Source: Halonotius sp046719765 (GTDB lineage: Archaea; Halobacteriota; Halobacteria; Halobacteriales; Haloferacaceae). Taken from it: a DNA stretch of 64,000 nt. The number at the start of each line of letters is the position of its first letter. Within the stretch, counting starts at the first letter, position 1. The stretch lies in assembly GCF_046719765.1 (NCBI RefSeq), contig NZ_JABEBY010000001.1, positions 124,001-188,000 on the forward strand, in the 5' to 3' direction. The notes under the pieces were generated by a model, which was not told the DNA's origin, made no database searches, and worked only from the letters and a program-made list of their open reading frames with translations. This document shows positions 30,625 to 40,303 of the stretch, one piece after another. A program made the position numbers and the translations under genes.

Positions 30625-32859
30625 ATGAGCGAGGAAGAACTTGCTAAGGATCTGACGCTCACCTCGGCGTTGACCATCGGTATCGGGACGATGATCGGCG
30701 CGGGCATCTTCGTCCTACCGGGCACCGCCGTCGAGATGGCAGGACCGCTGTCGGCCGGCGCGTTCATCCTCGGCGGCACTATCGCCATCTTCACCGCACT
30801 CTCGGCCAGCGAACTCGGAACGGCGATGCCGAAATCCGGCGGCGCGTACTTCTACGTCAACCGCGGGCTGGGGCCGCTGTTCGGCTCGATCGCCGGCTGG
30901 GGCAACTGGATCGGGCTCACCTTCGCCTCGGCGTTCTACATGTTCGGCCTCGGCGAGTACGTCAACGCCTTCGTCACCGTGCCGGGGCTCGCACTCGGCC
31001 CGCTGTCGCTGTCGGGCGCGAAGATCGTTGCGCTGCTCGGCGGCGCGTTTTTCGTCTCGGTCAACTACGTCGGCGCGAAGGAGACCGGCAAACTGCAGAA
31101 CGCGATCGTTTTCATTCTGCTCGGGATTCTGACCGTCTTTACGCTGTTTGGCCTGCTGAACGCCGACATCCAGACGCTCCGGCCGTTCGCACCCGAGGGC
31201 GTGGATCCGTTGCTGCCGCTGACAGGGATCATCTTCGTCTCCTATCTCGGCTTCGTTCAGATCACCTCCGTCGCCGAGGAGATCCAAGATCCGGGCCGGA
31301 ATCTCCCGATTGCGATCATCGGCAGCGTCGTCATCGTCACCGCGATCTACGCGCTCGTCCTGTTGGCGGTGCTTGCGGCCGTGCCCAACGAGGTCGTCGC
31401 CGGCAACGACACCGCTGTCGTCGAGGTTGCCCGGATACTGATCGGCCCGATCGGCGCGGCCGCCCTACTCTTTGGGGGGTTGCTGGCGACCGCCTCCTCT
31501 GCGAACGCGTCGATTCTGGCGTCCTCGCGGATCAACTTCGCGATGGGCCGCGATAAGATCGTCTCGCCGTCGCTCAACGAGGTTCACGAGCGGTTCGGCA
31601 CGCCGTACAAATCGATCGCCCTCACCGGCGCGCTAATCTTGCTGTTCATCGTTGTCGGCAACCTCGAACTGCTGGCGACCGCGGGCAGCGTCCTCCATCT
31701 GGTCGTCTACGGGCTGCTCAACATCGCGTTGATCGTCTTCCGGGAGGGCGACCCAGCCGAGTACGACCCCGAGTTCACGGTTCCATTCTACCCGTTCACG
31801 CCGATCCTCGGGGCGGTGTTGTCGTTCGCGCTGATCGTCTTCATCGAGCCGTTCGTCATCGCGCTCTGTGGGCTGTTCGTCGCCCTCGCTGTGGCGTGGT
31901 ATCTGCTCTATGCGCGCTCCCGAACCACACAGGAGGGCGTCCTCTCGGAGTACGTCCTCTCGCGGCCCGAAGAGATGCCTGACGCCGCGGTGTCGGCGGC
32001 CGAATCGGTCGCCCCCGACGGCGGCGAGTATCGGGTGATGGTGCCGCTGTCGAACCCCCGCACCGAACGCGATCTGATCGAGCTGGCGAGCCTGTTGGCG
32101 AAGGCCAACGGCGGCACCGTCGTCGCCACCCACATCGTGCAGGTGCCCGACCAGACGCCGCTGTACGCCGACAGCGAGCAGCTCAACCGGATCGATGCCG
32201 AATCCGAGAAGCTGCTCCGGGCGGCCCGCGACGACGCCGAAACCTTTGGCGCTGATGTGGAAACAAAAACGATCGTCTCCCATCGCTCCTTCGAGGAGGT
32301 CTTTGATGCTGCTCGAACCGACAACGCGGATCTGGTTGTGATGGGCTGGGGCGGCGACTCGCCGATGACCGCCGGCCGCGTCGAGAGCCCGCTGGACGAG
32401 TTGACGAGCAATCTGCCGTGTGACTTCCTCGTGATGAAGGATCGCGGCTTCGATCCCTCCGACGTGTTGGTGCCGACCGCCGGTGGTTACAGCTCCGATC
32501 TCAGCGCGGAGGTCGCCGAGGTGCTGCTGGCAAACGGCAACGACGTGTCGCTGCTGTACGTCGTCGACGACGAGTCCGAGCAGGCTGACGGCGAAGAGTT
32601 CCTCAGCGAGTGGGCCGAGGAACGTGGGCTTGACGACGCCGAGCGGATCGTCGACACCTCCGGCGATGTCGAGGATTCCATCGCGCGCCACGCCGAGGAT
32701 CGCTCGATGGTCATCATCGGCGCGACACGCGAGGGGCTGCTCTCACGGCTCGTGCGTGGCTCGCTGGCCTTCGAGGTGCTCAACGATGTGGACTGTTCGG
32801 TGCTGCTGGCCGAGCGGCCACAGAAACGGTCGCTGACCGAGCGGCTCTTCGGCCGGTAA
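30625..32859 (+). CDS. APC-family amino acid permease fused to tandem UspA domains
   Basis: 744 residues. Residues about 8-435 are an APC permease with about twelve helices; helix 1 has TIGIGTMIGAGIFVLPG, the unwound substrate-binding segment. A linker leads to two UspA-like domains (about 468-600, EYRVMVPLSNPRTERDLIEL; and about 612-744, PSDVLVPTAGGYSSDLSAEV, ending VIIGATREGLLSRLVRGSLAF). Such APC-USP fusions are known in haloarchaea as putative amino acid or cation-amino acid permeases. The tail is a close relative of the FNT-fused one at 28095-29990. Translation may be regulated by the hairpin over its Shine-Dalgarno. Confidence 0.9.
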   Translation: MSEEELAKDLTLTSALTIGIGTMIGAGIFVLPGTAVEMAGPLSAGAFILGGTIAIFTALSASELGTAMPKSGGAYFYVNRGLGPLFGSIAGWGNWIGLTFASAFYMFGLGEYVNAFVTVPGLALGPLSLSGAKIVALLGGAFFVSVNYVGAKETGKLQNAIVFILLGILTVFTLFGLLNADIQTLRPFAPEGVDPLLPLTGIIFVSYLGFVQITSVAEEIQDPGRNLPIAIIGSVVIVTAIYALVLLAVLAAVPNEVVAGNDTAVVEVARILIGPIGAAALLFGGLLATASSANASILASSRINFAMGRDKIVSPSLNEVHERFGTPYKSIALTGALILLFIVVGNLELLATAGSVLHLVVYGLLNIALIVFREGDPAEYDPEFTVPFYPFTPILGAVLSFALIVFIEPFVIALCGLFVALAVAWYLLYARSRTTQEGVLSEYVLSRPEEMPDAAVSAAESVAPDGGEYRVMVPLSNPRTERDLIELASLLAKANGGTVVATHIVQVPDQTPLYADSEQLNRIDAESEKLLRAARDDAETFGADVETKTIVSHRSFEEVFDAARTDNADLVVMGWGGDSPMTAGRVESPLDELTSNLPCDFLVMKDRGFDPSDVLVPTAGGYSSDLSAEVAEVLLANGNDVSLLYVVDDESEQADGEEFLSEWAEERGLDDAERIVDTSGDVEDSIARHAEDRSMVIIGATREGLLSRLVRGSLAFEVLNDVDCSVLLAERPQKRSLTERLFGR

Positions 32860-32865
32860 GCCGCC

Positions 32866-34437
32866 TCAGCCCCGGTCTTCCAGCCCGCCGACAAACAGTG
32901 CGAGGACAGGAACGATCTCCAGGCGGCCGATCCACATCAGGCAGATCATCACTAGCTTCGAGACCGGCGAGAACTCCAGATAGCTGCCGAACGGGCCCAA
33001 CGAGCCGAAGCCTGGCCCGATGTTGCCGAGGGTCGCCAGCGACGCGCTCAGGGCTTCAAGCACCGAGAGTTCGTAGCCGATCCGGGCGGAATCCAGGCTC
33101 AGGAAGACGGCTGCGAGAAAGAACAACAGGATGTAGAGCACGGTGAAGACGACGATCCCGCGGATGGCGTCCTCGTCGACGACGCGGCCACCGAGGCGCA
33201 CCGGTTCGACCGCGCTCGGATGCAACGTCGTGTACAGCTCCCGCCGGAGCGATTTGATGACGACCAGCCAGCGCACCACCTTGATCCCGCCGCCGGTCGA
33301 GCCGGCCGAGCCGCCGATAAACATCGCAAACAGGAGGACGATCTGGGCGTGGGGAGCCCACTGCGCGAAGTTGCTGGTGGCGTAGCCCGTCGAGTTCAGC
33401 AGCGAGCCGATCTGGAAGGCTGCCTGCCGGATCGTGTTTTCCGTGAGGCCGCCCGTCACACCGCCGCGGTCGAGCGGCGGGACCGCGCCGCCGACAAGGA
33501 CGACCGCCAGCACGGCGATCAGGGCGGCGATGGCACCGGCGTAGACGCGGAACTCAACGTTGTCTGTGAGCGCGCGCCACTCGCCGTGGAGCACCTGCCA
33601 AAACAGCGCGAAGTTGACGCCGGCGACGACCATGAACGGGATGATCACCCACTGGACGACCGCGCTGAACGCCGCGATGCTGTCGGCTTTCGTCGAGAAG
33701 CCGCCGGTCGGCAGCGTCGAAAAGCCGTGGGCGACGGCGTTATACAGGTTCATCTCGGGGGCCAGCCCGCCGAGGTGGAGCCCGTAGAGGACGACCATCA
33801 ACAGCAGCGTGAACCCGAAGTAGAGCAGCCACAGCGCGCGAGCGGTTTCGGCGATCCGCGGCGTGAGCTTCTGGAGATCCGGCCCCGGTGCCTCGGATTT
33901 CATCAGCTCCGCGCCGTTGACCGCGAGCTCCGGGAGAATGGCGATCATCAGCACGATGATCCCCATCCCGCCGAGCCACTGGGTGAGCTGTCGCCACAGC
34001 ATGATCGCATGTGAGTGGTTGTCGACGCTGATACTGCCGAGAACGGTTGCCCCGGTCGTCGTAAACCCACTCATCGACTCAAAGAGCGCGTTGATGATCG
34101 ATCCGATGAGCGCGCCGGTCGATGAGGGATCGAGGCCGATCGTTGATCCCGTCCCGTAGCCGGCAAGCAGATACGGCACCGCACCGACAACGGCGACCGC
34201 AAGCCATGAGAGCGATACCAACAGTAGTGCCTCAGTCGGGCCAAGGTCGGGATCGGCCGCAAGCTGTTCAAGCGCGACGCCGACCACGAGCGCGATCACC
34301 AGCGAGGCCGCAAACACCCAGATGTCTTCGCCGTAGCTGACCGCAACAACCAGCGGCACCACCATCGTCAACGCGAGATATTTCACGACCGTGCCGAGCA
34401 AACTCACGCTCGCCCGCCAGTCGAGATAAAACGTCAT
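32866..34437 (-). CDS. trkH: TrkH-family potassium uptake protein, membrane subunit
   Basis: 523 residues from the ATG at 34437. Multiple M-P-M units: selectivity-filter-like stretches ESMSGFTTTGATVL (about 113-126), GFSTLPTGGFSTK (about 242-254), NSTGYATSNFA (about 355-365) and LGNIGPGF (about 462-469) are visible, the four P loops of TrkH/KtrB. It takes up K+, essential for salt-in haloarchaea, and needs a TrkA-type RCK subunit; one is truncated at 63677. Convergent with the APC-USP gene, six bases apart. The intergenic 34438-34700 shows no gene. Confidence 0.92.
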   Translation of the reverse strand: MTFYLDWRASVSLLGTVVKYLALTMVVPLVVAVSYGEDIWVFAASLVIALVVGVALEQLAADPDLGPTEALLLVSLSWLAVAVVGAVPYLLAGYGTGSTIGLDPSSTGALIGSIINALFESMSGFTTTGATVLGSISVDNHSHAIMLWRQLTQWLGGMGIIVLMIAILPELAVNGAELMKSEAPGPDLQKLTPRIAETARALWLLYFGFTLLLMVVLYGLHLGGLAPEMNLYNAVAHGFSTLPTGGFSTKADSIAAFSAVVQWVIIPFMVVAGVNFALFWQVLHGEWRALTDNVEFRVYAGAIAALIAVLAVVLVGGAVPPLDRGGVTGGLTENTIRQAAFQIGSLLNSTGYATSNFAQWAPHAQIVLLFAMFIGGSAGSTGGGIKVVRWLVVIKSLRRELYTTLHPSAVEPVRLGGRVVDEDAIRGIVVFTVLYILLFFLAAVFLSLDSARIGYELSVLEALSASLATLGNIGPGFGSLGPFGSYLEFSPVSKLVMICLMWIGRLEIVPVLALFVGGLEDRG

Positions 34438-34700
34438 CGGGTGGCCACCATCACGTTGTCGATGGACTGAGCGGTGACTCAATAAGACTTCTGGGCTCGC
34501 TCCGCGCTGTCCGGCACTCACCGACTGCATCCTCGCTTTCAGCTACCCCACACTGCAACAGCTGGCAGCTGACACGAAGTGGTTTGCGTCCGACCGCGCT
34601 TCGAATAGCTAACCCGCCGGAGACACCGCTGATCGCCGGCTCTCGACGCTGTGTACGGGCCGCCGCCGTGGTCGCCATCACCGAGCTCGCGCCACCAGCG

Positions 34701-37652
34701 TTAGTCCCAAAACGACTGTGTACGGGCATACTGCCGCTCCTCGGCCAGAATATCCCGATAAAAGTCCGCCTCGTCCTCACGGAAGTTGTTGATAATTCGA
34801 GCCGCCGTATCCGGGCCGACGCCGCGGGCGGCCAAGGCGATGACGGCCTGTTTGCCGTGACTTTGGACGAGGTTGGCCGCTCGGTAGGCGCGCTTTGTCT
34901 GTCGCTCCTGTTCGCTGTCCTTTTCGTCGGCTCGCACCGCAGTGACGACCGCCTCGGCCCACGGATTCAGCGCGGCGATCCGCGTCGAGCCACAGTCCGG
35001 ACATTCGGGCTGTTCGCGGACGCGCCGCACCTTGGTGGTGTGATCCCAGTCCTTGCAATGACAACAACACAGCAGGATCCGATCGTTTCGCAGTCGCTTT
35101 TTCAGCGTCTCGATGACGCTGGCGTCGGCGTTTTCCGGCACCAGGAGCTCCTGGCCGTGCGTTGTGCCCGCGCTCCCGAGCGGCGTCGCCTCGCCGACGA
35201 GTGCGAGATCGATCTCACCCTGCTGCAACTGCCGGAGCACGTCGCTCGCGGCGTCGACCGCGAGATCACGATGAAACACCTCCCGCAGGGCTTCCTCGTA
35301 GATGGGCGTGTCTTCGAGCGCGTCTAACAGGCGATCACCGCCGAAGCGACTGCGGCCCTGGTACCGCTTGAGCGCGCCGAACTTCGCGGCGACCTGCGCC
35401 AACATGAATTTGAGCGTTTCCGACCCCTTCAGCGCGAGTTCCAGATAGCTTTCCAGATGGTCTGGATCGGTCGACAGCAACACCTCCCGGAACGCCGCGA
35501 GCCCAACGCCCGATGGAACTTCGAACTCGACCCTGTAGGGGTCGACGCTCATGCCGACCGACGATCCGGTGCGCTGGCCGACCAACGCCGCCAGCAGCCG
35601 CCCCAGCGTCTCGTTGATCTCGTGGCCGAAGGTGCTGTTGAGCCGTACCGTATTGGCCTGTTGTTCGAGTACAAGACGGTCGGCTGTCGGAAGTGGGTGG
35701 TCGCTGTCGACGTGTTGCTCGATCGGATCGAGCGCGGGTTCGATCGTCGCGCGCTCGGCGGGATACCGCGCGGCCAGATCGCGGGCGACGCCGGCCGCGT
35801 CGGCTCCGCGCGCGAACTGCTCGCCGGCAACACCACGTATCTCGCCGGCCTCGGCGGCGACCGCCCGCGGCACCGGGATCTCGTTGCCGACCCACGATGG
35901 TACTTCGCCGCCGGGATCGGCGATCGGCGAGACGTTGACGCGGGTTTCCTCCTCGTCGATGTCGTTGATCCGCCACATCTCGCCGCGCTGGATGAACGTC
36001 TCGCCGGGCGCGGCGAAGTTGACGACGAACCGCTCGTCGAGCGTCCCGATCTGGGTTCGAGAGGACATGTCGTGGACTTCGTAATGCTCCTCGTCGGGGA
36101 TCATCGAGAGATTTTGGTAAAAATACTGCCACGTCCCGCCGGCGGTGTCGATGGTGTCGCGCTCCTCATCGAGCCAGCAGAGTCGGGTGGTGTCAAGCTC
36201 GCGGACGACCGCGCGGAACCGCGACTCCGAAAGGTCGTGAAACGGCGCGGCGCGACGACACACCTCGTAGGCCTCGCGCGCACTCACCTCGCCGACATCC
36301 ATCAACAGCCCCACCAGTTGGTTGGCGAGCACGTCGAGACTGCCGTCGTGGATGTCGGTCGCCTCGACCAACCCCTCGCTTGCGCGGCGGGCGATAGCGA
36401 GCGATTCGACCGTGTCGTCGGCGTCGGTGGCGATGATCGTCCCCCGCGAGACCTGATCGTGGCGGTGGCCGGCGCGGCCGACCCGCTGGAGCAGCCGGGC
36501 GACCTCCCGTGGGCTGCCGTACTGGACGACGTGATCGACCCGGCCAACGTCGATGCCGAGTTCCATCGATGACGTACAGACCAGTCCCGAGAGCTCGCCG
36601 CTTTTGAACTGATCCTCGACATCGATTCGCACGTCACGAGCCAGCGAGCCGTGGTGAACTTCGAGCGACACGTCCAGCTTCTTGAGCCGCGAGCCGAGGG
36701 CTTCGGCGGTCTGACGTGTGTTGACAAAGACGAGCGTCGACTCGTTGGCGGCGACAGCATCGCGGATCACTCGGACGTGACTCGCCATCTCCTCGGTCGT
36801 CGCCAACTCGCCGGCCAGTCGCTCGTCTTCCGGCGTGATCTCGGGCCGCGTCACGGTGAACGCGACGCGGCTACCGACATCGACCGAGACGATCTCGAAA
36901 TCCCGGTCGACGCTGGCTGGCGACTGGCTGTCGAGACTTGTTTTGACGGCCGGCGGGGCGTCGGTGTCGCCGCCGCTGTTGCTGTCGTCGCTATCGCTCC
37001 CGTCGCGCTTGCCGGTCAAAAACCGACCAACAGCCTCTGGATCGCCGACGGTCGCCGAGAGGCCGATCCGCTGGAACTCCCCCGAGAGCAACTGCAGGCG
37101 TTCGAGACCGACAGTCAACTGCGCGCCACGTTTCGACGCGGCGAGTTCGTGTACCTCGTCGATGATGACGTGCCGCACGTCGGTCAGTGCGTCCCGAAGC
37201 TTTGAGCCTGTCAGCATCGCCTGCAGGGTTTCGGGGGTTGTCACCAACACGTCTGGCGGGTCGTCGGCCTGCTGCTGTCGCTGGTAGTCGGTCGTATCGC
37301 CGTGTCGCACGTCGATCTCCAGATCGAGGGTGTCGCCCCACCAGTCGAGTCGCTCCCGCATATCGCGGTTCAGCGCGCGCAGCGGCGTGATGTAGAGCGT
37401 TGCGAACCCCGCGGTTGGCCCGTGTTGCTCGCGGTGAGCGACGAGCGAATCGAAGACCGGGAGCATCGCGGTCTCGGTTTTGCCGGTGCCGGTCGGCGCG
37501 AGGACAAGGGCGTTGTCGCCGGCGGCCAGCGGTGGGATCGCCCGCCGCTGTGGCTCGGTAGGCGTCGAAAAACCGCGCTCGGAGAGGGCTGCCCGAACGG
37601 TCTCGCCGAGGTGGGTGAAGGCATCGGCCCCTGCCTGCGACCCGGAACTCAT
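34701..37652 (-). CDS. lhr: Lhr-type superfamily 2 DEAD/DEAH helicase
   Basis: 983 residues. Walker A APTGTGKT (52-59), Ia TPLRALN near 93, DEVH box IIDEVHELAASKRGAQL (about 165-181), motif III SATVGD near 203, IV FVNTRQTAEALG near 310, VI QRVGRAGHR near 392. The long C-terminal part has Lhr-core features (winged helix, then a beta domain). Near the C-terminus a zinc-ribbon-like group CCCHCKDW ... ECPDCGST (about 880-910) and a HhH-like end (ALAARGVGPDTAARIINNF) occur. Lhr proteins unwind DNA or RNA in repair or RNA quality control. Confidence 0.9.
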   Translation of the reverse strand: MSSGSQAGADAFTHLGETVRAALSERGFSTPTEPQRRAIPPLAAGDNALVLAPTGTGKTETAMLPVFDSLVAHREQHGPTAGFATLYITPLRALNRDMRERLDWWGDTLDLEIDVRHGDTTDYQRQQQADDPPDVLVTTPETLQAMLTGSKLRDALTDVRHVIIDEVHELAASKRGAQLTVGLERLQLLSGEFQRIGLSATVGDPEAVGRFLTGKRDGSDSDDSNSGGDTDAPPAVKTSLDSQSPASVDRDFEIVSVDVGSRVAFTVTRPEITPEDERLAGELATTEEMASHVRVIRDAVAANESTLVFVNTRQTAEALGSRLKKLDVSLEVHHGSLARDVRIDVEDQFKSGELSGLVCTSSMELGIDVGRVDHVVQYGSPREVARLLQRVGRAGHRHDQVSRGTIIATDADDTVESLAIARRASEGLVEATDIHDGSLDVLANQLVGLLMDVGEVSAREAYEVCRRAAPFHDLSESRFRAVVRELDTTRLCWLDEERDTIDTAGGTWQYFYQNLSMIPDEEHYEVHDMSSRTQIGTLDERFVVNFAAPGETFIQRGEMWRINDIDEEETRVNVSPIADPGGEVPSWVGNEIPVPRAVAAEAGEIRGVAGEQFARGADAAGVARDLAARYPAERATIEPALDPIEQHVDSDHPLPTADRLVLEQQANTVRLNSTFGHEINETLGRLLAALVGQRTGSSVGMSVDPYRVEFEVPSGVGLAAFREVLLSTDPDHLESYLELALKGSETLKFMLAQVAAKFGALKRYQGRSRFGGDRLLDALEDTPIYEEALREVFHRDLAVDAASDVLRQLQQGEIDLALVGEATPLGSAGTTHGQELLVPENADASVIETLKKRLRNDRILLCCCHCKDWDHTTKVRRVREQPECPDCGSTRIAALNPWAEAVVTAVRADEKDSEQERQTKRAYRAANLVQSHGKQAVIALAARGVGPDTAARIINNFREDEADFYRDILAEERQYARTQSFWD

Positions 37653-37718
37653 TGACGGGTTCAGTGCCGCAACGGGATTAAGCCCACTGCTTGTGGCTGT
37701 GGCCGCGCTGGCAGCGAC

Positions 37719-38504
37719 TCAGACCCCGCGATAGGGGCCCAGTCGCGTCCCATCAAGCAGGTAACAGTCGGCGTCGACGAACGCGTCAGGGAGGAACGGC
37801 GCGAGGAATTCCTGGCCCGCAACGTTGACCCACGTCCCGCCCGAGCGATCGTTGAACGCCGGAAACACGACCAGTTCCGGGGGCTCGACAGTTGCTGGTG
37901 GGTCGCCGTCGATGAGCGTTGCTGGATCGACACGGCCCCGCATCCACGCCTGTTCGACGCGGTAGCCACCGACGCTATCTTCGAGTTTGACCTGCGGGTG
38001 TTCGTGGCCCACGCAGATCGTCGACGCCGACAGCAGTTCCGGATCGGGCCAGGTATGCCCGTGAACGACGCCAACGGCTCCTGACTCGCCGAGCAGACCC
38101 CCCGACGGGGACAGGATCCTCACGCCCTCGCGGTCGCCGAACAGCGCGTCAAGGTCGCCGTCGTGGTTACCGGGCGCGACCGTGATCTCGATCCCGCGGT
38201 CGTCGACGACCGCCTCGGCCAACGCGGCGAGTTCCTCGCGCTCGACACCTTCGGGTTCGCCGATCTCGTGGCCGAGATCGCCGAGGACGACCAGCCGGTC
38301 GGCGTTCGTCGAGTCGAGCAGCGAGAGCAGTCGCCGGCGACGCTCGGCGGCGTTGTTCGGGAGTTCGACCCCGCGCTCATAGCGGAGCCCCGCCTCGATG
38401 CCGGCGTGGTAGTCGGCGACGAGGAGGGCGCGTTCGGTGCCGAGATCGACCGTCGCCGCGGGGTCGCCGGGAACCGGTTCGATGGTCGGCGCGGGCCGCG
38501 CCAT
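37719..38504 (-). CDS. rpe: calcineurin-like phosphoesterase of the rpa1 operon
   Basis: 261 residues from the ATG at 38504. Metal-binding motifs of calcineurin-type phosphoesterases: VADYHAG (about 29-35), VLGDLGHEIG (about 73-82), APGNHDGD (about 109-116), VVHGHTWP (about 145-152) and CVGHEHPQV (about 167-175). The start overlaps the rpap1 stop by one base (TGATG). The order rpa1-rpap1-rpe matches Haloferax volcanii, where Rpe accompanies RPA1 in DNA repair. Enzymatic substrate unknown; nuclease or phosphodiesterase activity on DNA is plausible. Confidence 0.9.
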   Translation of the reverse strand: MARPAPTIEPVPGDPAATVDLGTERALLVADYHAGIEAGLRYERGVELPNNAAERRRRLLSLLDSTNADRLVVLGDLGHEIGEPEGVEREELAALAEAVVDDRGIEITVAPGNHDGDLDALFGDREGVRILSPSGGLLGESGAVGVVHGHTWPDPELLSASTICVGHEHPQVKLEDSVGGYRVEQAWMRGRVDPATLIDGDPPATVEPPELVVFPAFNDRSGGTWVNVAGQEFLAPFLPDAFVDADCYLLDGTRLGPYRGV

Positions 38505-40303
38505 CAGATCGGTTTCAGCGTGCCGTCGTCGGGTTCGTAACACCGACCGCCCATCAGCGCGTCGTCGATGGCGTCCTCGACGGCCGCGCGCTCGGCTCCG
38601 TGCGCGTCGACCACGGCGTCGACAACCGCCTCGCGGTCGGCTCCGTCTCCGTCGTCGAGGTCGGCCATCAGCTCGACGGCCGCGTCTTCGAGGTCGACAG
38701 CGTCGGCGTCGCTTGCGGCGTCGGTGCTCGCGGTTGACTCGCTTGTCGTCCCGGCTGGCTCAGCGTCGGCTTCGGTCGCCGACTCGTCGGTGTCGTCGAT
38801 GGTATCTTCGAAGGAACCGAGCGATTCGGTGCTGTCGTCCGATTCGGTTGTCTCGGTCGGTTCGCTCGTTGCCGGTTCAGCTGCGTCGCTTGTCGATTCG
38901 ACCCCACCCCTGTTGGCCGGCGCGTTGTCGTCCTCGACTTCAGCCGCGAGTTCGTCGGCGTCGGGCACATCGATGTCGGCCTCGCCTGCCGGATCGACCT
39001 CGTTGCCGCTCGAAAAGTCCGCGCCGAACTCCGATTCGATCTCCTCGCGTTCCTCGTCGTCGAGCTGGTACATCTCCGCGTCGTCGACATCGTCGGTCGC
39101 GGCTGGCTCACTACCCTCGGTCGTCTCTGTCTCCGTCGATTCCGGCGTCGCCTCGGTGGCTGGATCGGTTGTCGACGACTCGTCGCTCCCGGCGGTTGGT
39201 TGCGGGTCGTCAGCGGTCTCGGTCGCTGGCGACTCGGTTGTTGACTCCGGTGACGTGGTTGTGTCGGCGTCAGCATCCGGGGTCGCCGGTGCGTCGGTCG
39301 ATTCAGTCGTCGCACTCGTCGTTGTTTCGGCCGGTTCCGCTGGCTCGTCGGCTGTCTCATCGCCCGCCGTCTCATCGACCGCTGTCGACGTGTCAGGCGT
39401 CGTCGACGACGATTCCGGCTCATCAGGTGTCGTCGACGCTGATCCTGTCTCCTCAGGTGTCGTCGACGCTGCTCCCGTCTCCTCAGGTGTCGCTACCGAA
39501 TCGCTGGCGTCCGCTGAAAGCTCGATATCAACATCCGGCAGCGGGCCAAGCGTCGCGGTTCCGCCGTCGTCGGGTGCGACATCAACCGGACGTACCTCCT
39601 CGCGCTCGCCGGCAACGACTTCGAGGGCGTCGACCGCACACTGCTGGATCGCTTCGAGGTAGGCCGTCGTCGTCCCGTAGTAGTCGAGCGCGCGCGGGAT
39701 CCCGGCCGCCAGCGGCGCGTCGACGCCGGTGGTTTCGAGGGCAGCCCGTAGCTCGTCGCCCCGCAGGTCGGACTCGATGGCCGCAGCGACAACAGCGATC
39801 CGCTCCAGGGTCGCTTCGGCCGCCGAGACCGTCCACCGATCCCGGGTGTCGGCGTCGACTTCGCTCAGACTCTCCGGGCGCACCGAGGTGAAGATCCGGT
39901 CGGAGTCCTCAGGCTCGAAGGTTCGCGCTTTGCCCGTGATCGCCACGAACGACGGTGAGTCCGCGCCGTCAAGGAACGCCTGAGCCTCGGGTTGGTACTG
40001 GCCGGCGTAGGTGACAAACGCGCCCGTCGGATCGACGATCCGGCCGCGCAAGGTGTCGGTGTTGATCCGTTCGACCTCGGTGAGCACGCCGACCGCAAAC
40101 AGGCGGTTGAGCCGCAGGCCGGTCGGCGTGACGACGTAGTTCGGCGCGCGCTCCTCGTCGCTCTCGGAGTAGGAGAGCTCGCTGTCCTCGAACTCGGTCG
40201 CAAACAGCCGGTAGGCGACCTCCCGCGTGCCGGGGCCTGCGTCGTCGGTAGCGTCGCTCGTAGATTCGGTCGTCTCGCTGTCGGTCTCCTCGTTGGCGCT
40301 CAT
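38504..40303 (-). CDS. rpap1: RPA-associated protein with long acidic low-complexity middle
   Basis: 599 residues. Residues about 25-150 carry the same OB core as the protein at 9261 (LNRLFAVGVLTEVE, LRGRIVDPTGAFVTYAGQYQP). Residues about 265-530 are almost all Ser, Thr, Glu, Asp, Pro and Ala, including repeated T-P-E-E-T-G steps around 277-300, and must be disordered. The C-terminal about 60 residues (EDAAVELMADLDDGDG ... ALMGGRCYEPDDGTLKPI) are ordered, probably a winged-helix-like contact domain. It works with RPA1. The start overlaps rpa1's stop by four bases. Confidence 0.88.
   Translation of the reverse strand: MSANEETDSETTESTSDATDDAGPGTREVAYRLFATEFEDSELSYSESDEERAPNYVVTPTGLRLNRLFAVGVLTEVERINTDTLRGRIVDPTGAFVTYAGQYQPEAQAFLDGADSPSFVAITGKARTFEPEDSDRIFTSVRPESLSEVDADTRDRWTVSAAEATLERIAVVAAAIESDLRGDELRAALETTGVDAPLAAGIPRALDYYGTTTAYLEAIQQCAVDALEVVAGEREEVRPVDVAPDDGGTATLGPLPDVDIELSADASDSVATPEETGAASTTPEETGSASTTPDEPESSSTTPDTSTAVDETAGDETADEPAEPAETTTSATTESTDAPATPDADADTTTSPESTTESPATETADDPQPTAGSDESSTTDPATEATPESTETETTEGSEPAATDDVDDAEMYQLDDEEREEIESEFGADFSSGNEVDPAGEADIDVPDADELAAEVEDDNAPANRGGVESTSDAAEPATSEPTETTESDDSTESLGSFEDTIDDTDESATEADAEPAGTTSESTASTDAASDADAVDLEDAAVELMADLDDGDGADREAVVDAVVDAHGAERAAVEDAIDDALMGGRCYEPDDGTLKPI

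Noticed and set aside
34438..34700. Small gene between lhr and trkH
   Set aside because: No frame with halophile-like composition or start context; I see nothing there.
35457..36572. 371-residue plus-strand frame inside the Lhr helicase gene
   Set aside because: Shadow frame of the helicase; no recognisable motifs and wholly inside a well-supported gene.
38437..39891. 484-residue Arg/Pro/Ser-rich frame opposite rpap1
   Set aside because: Product of the low-complexity repeats of rpap1 read in another frame; extremely basic, unlike halophile proteins.
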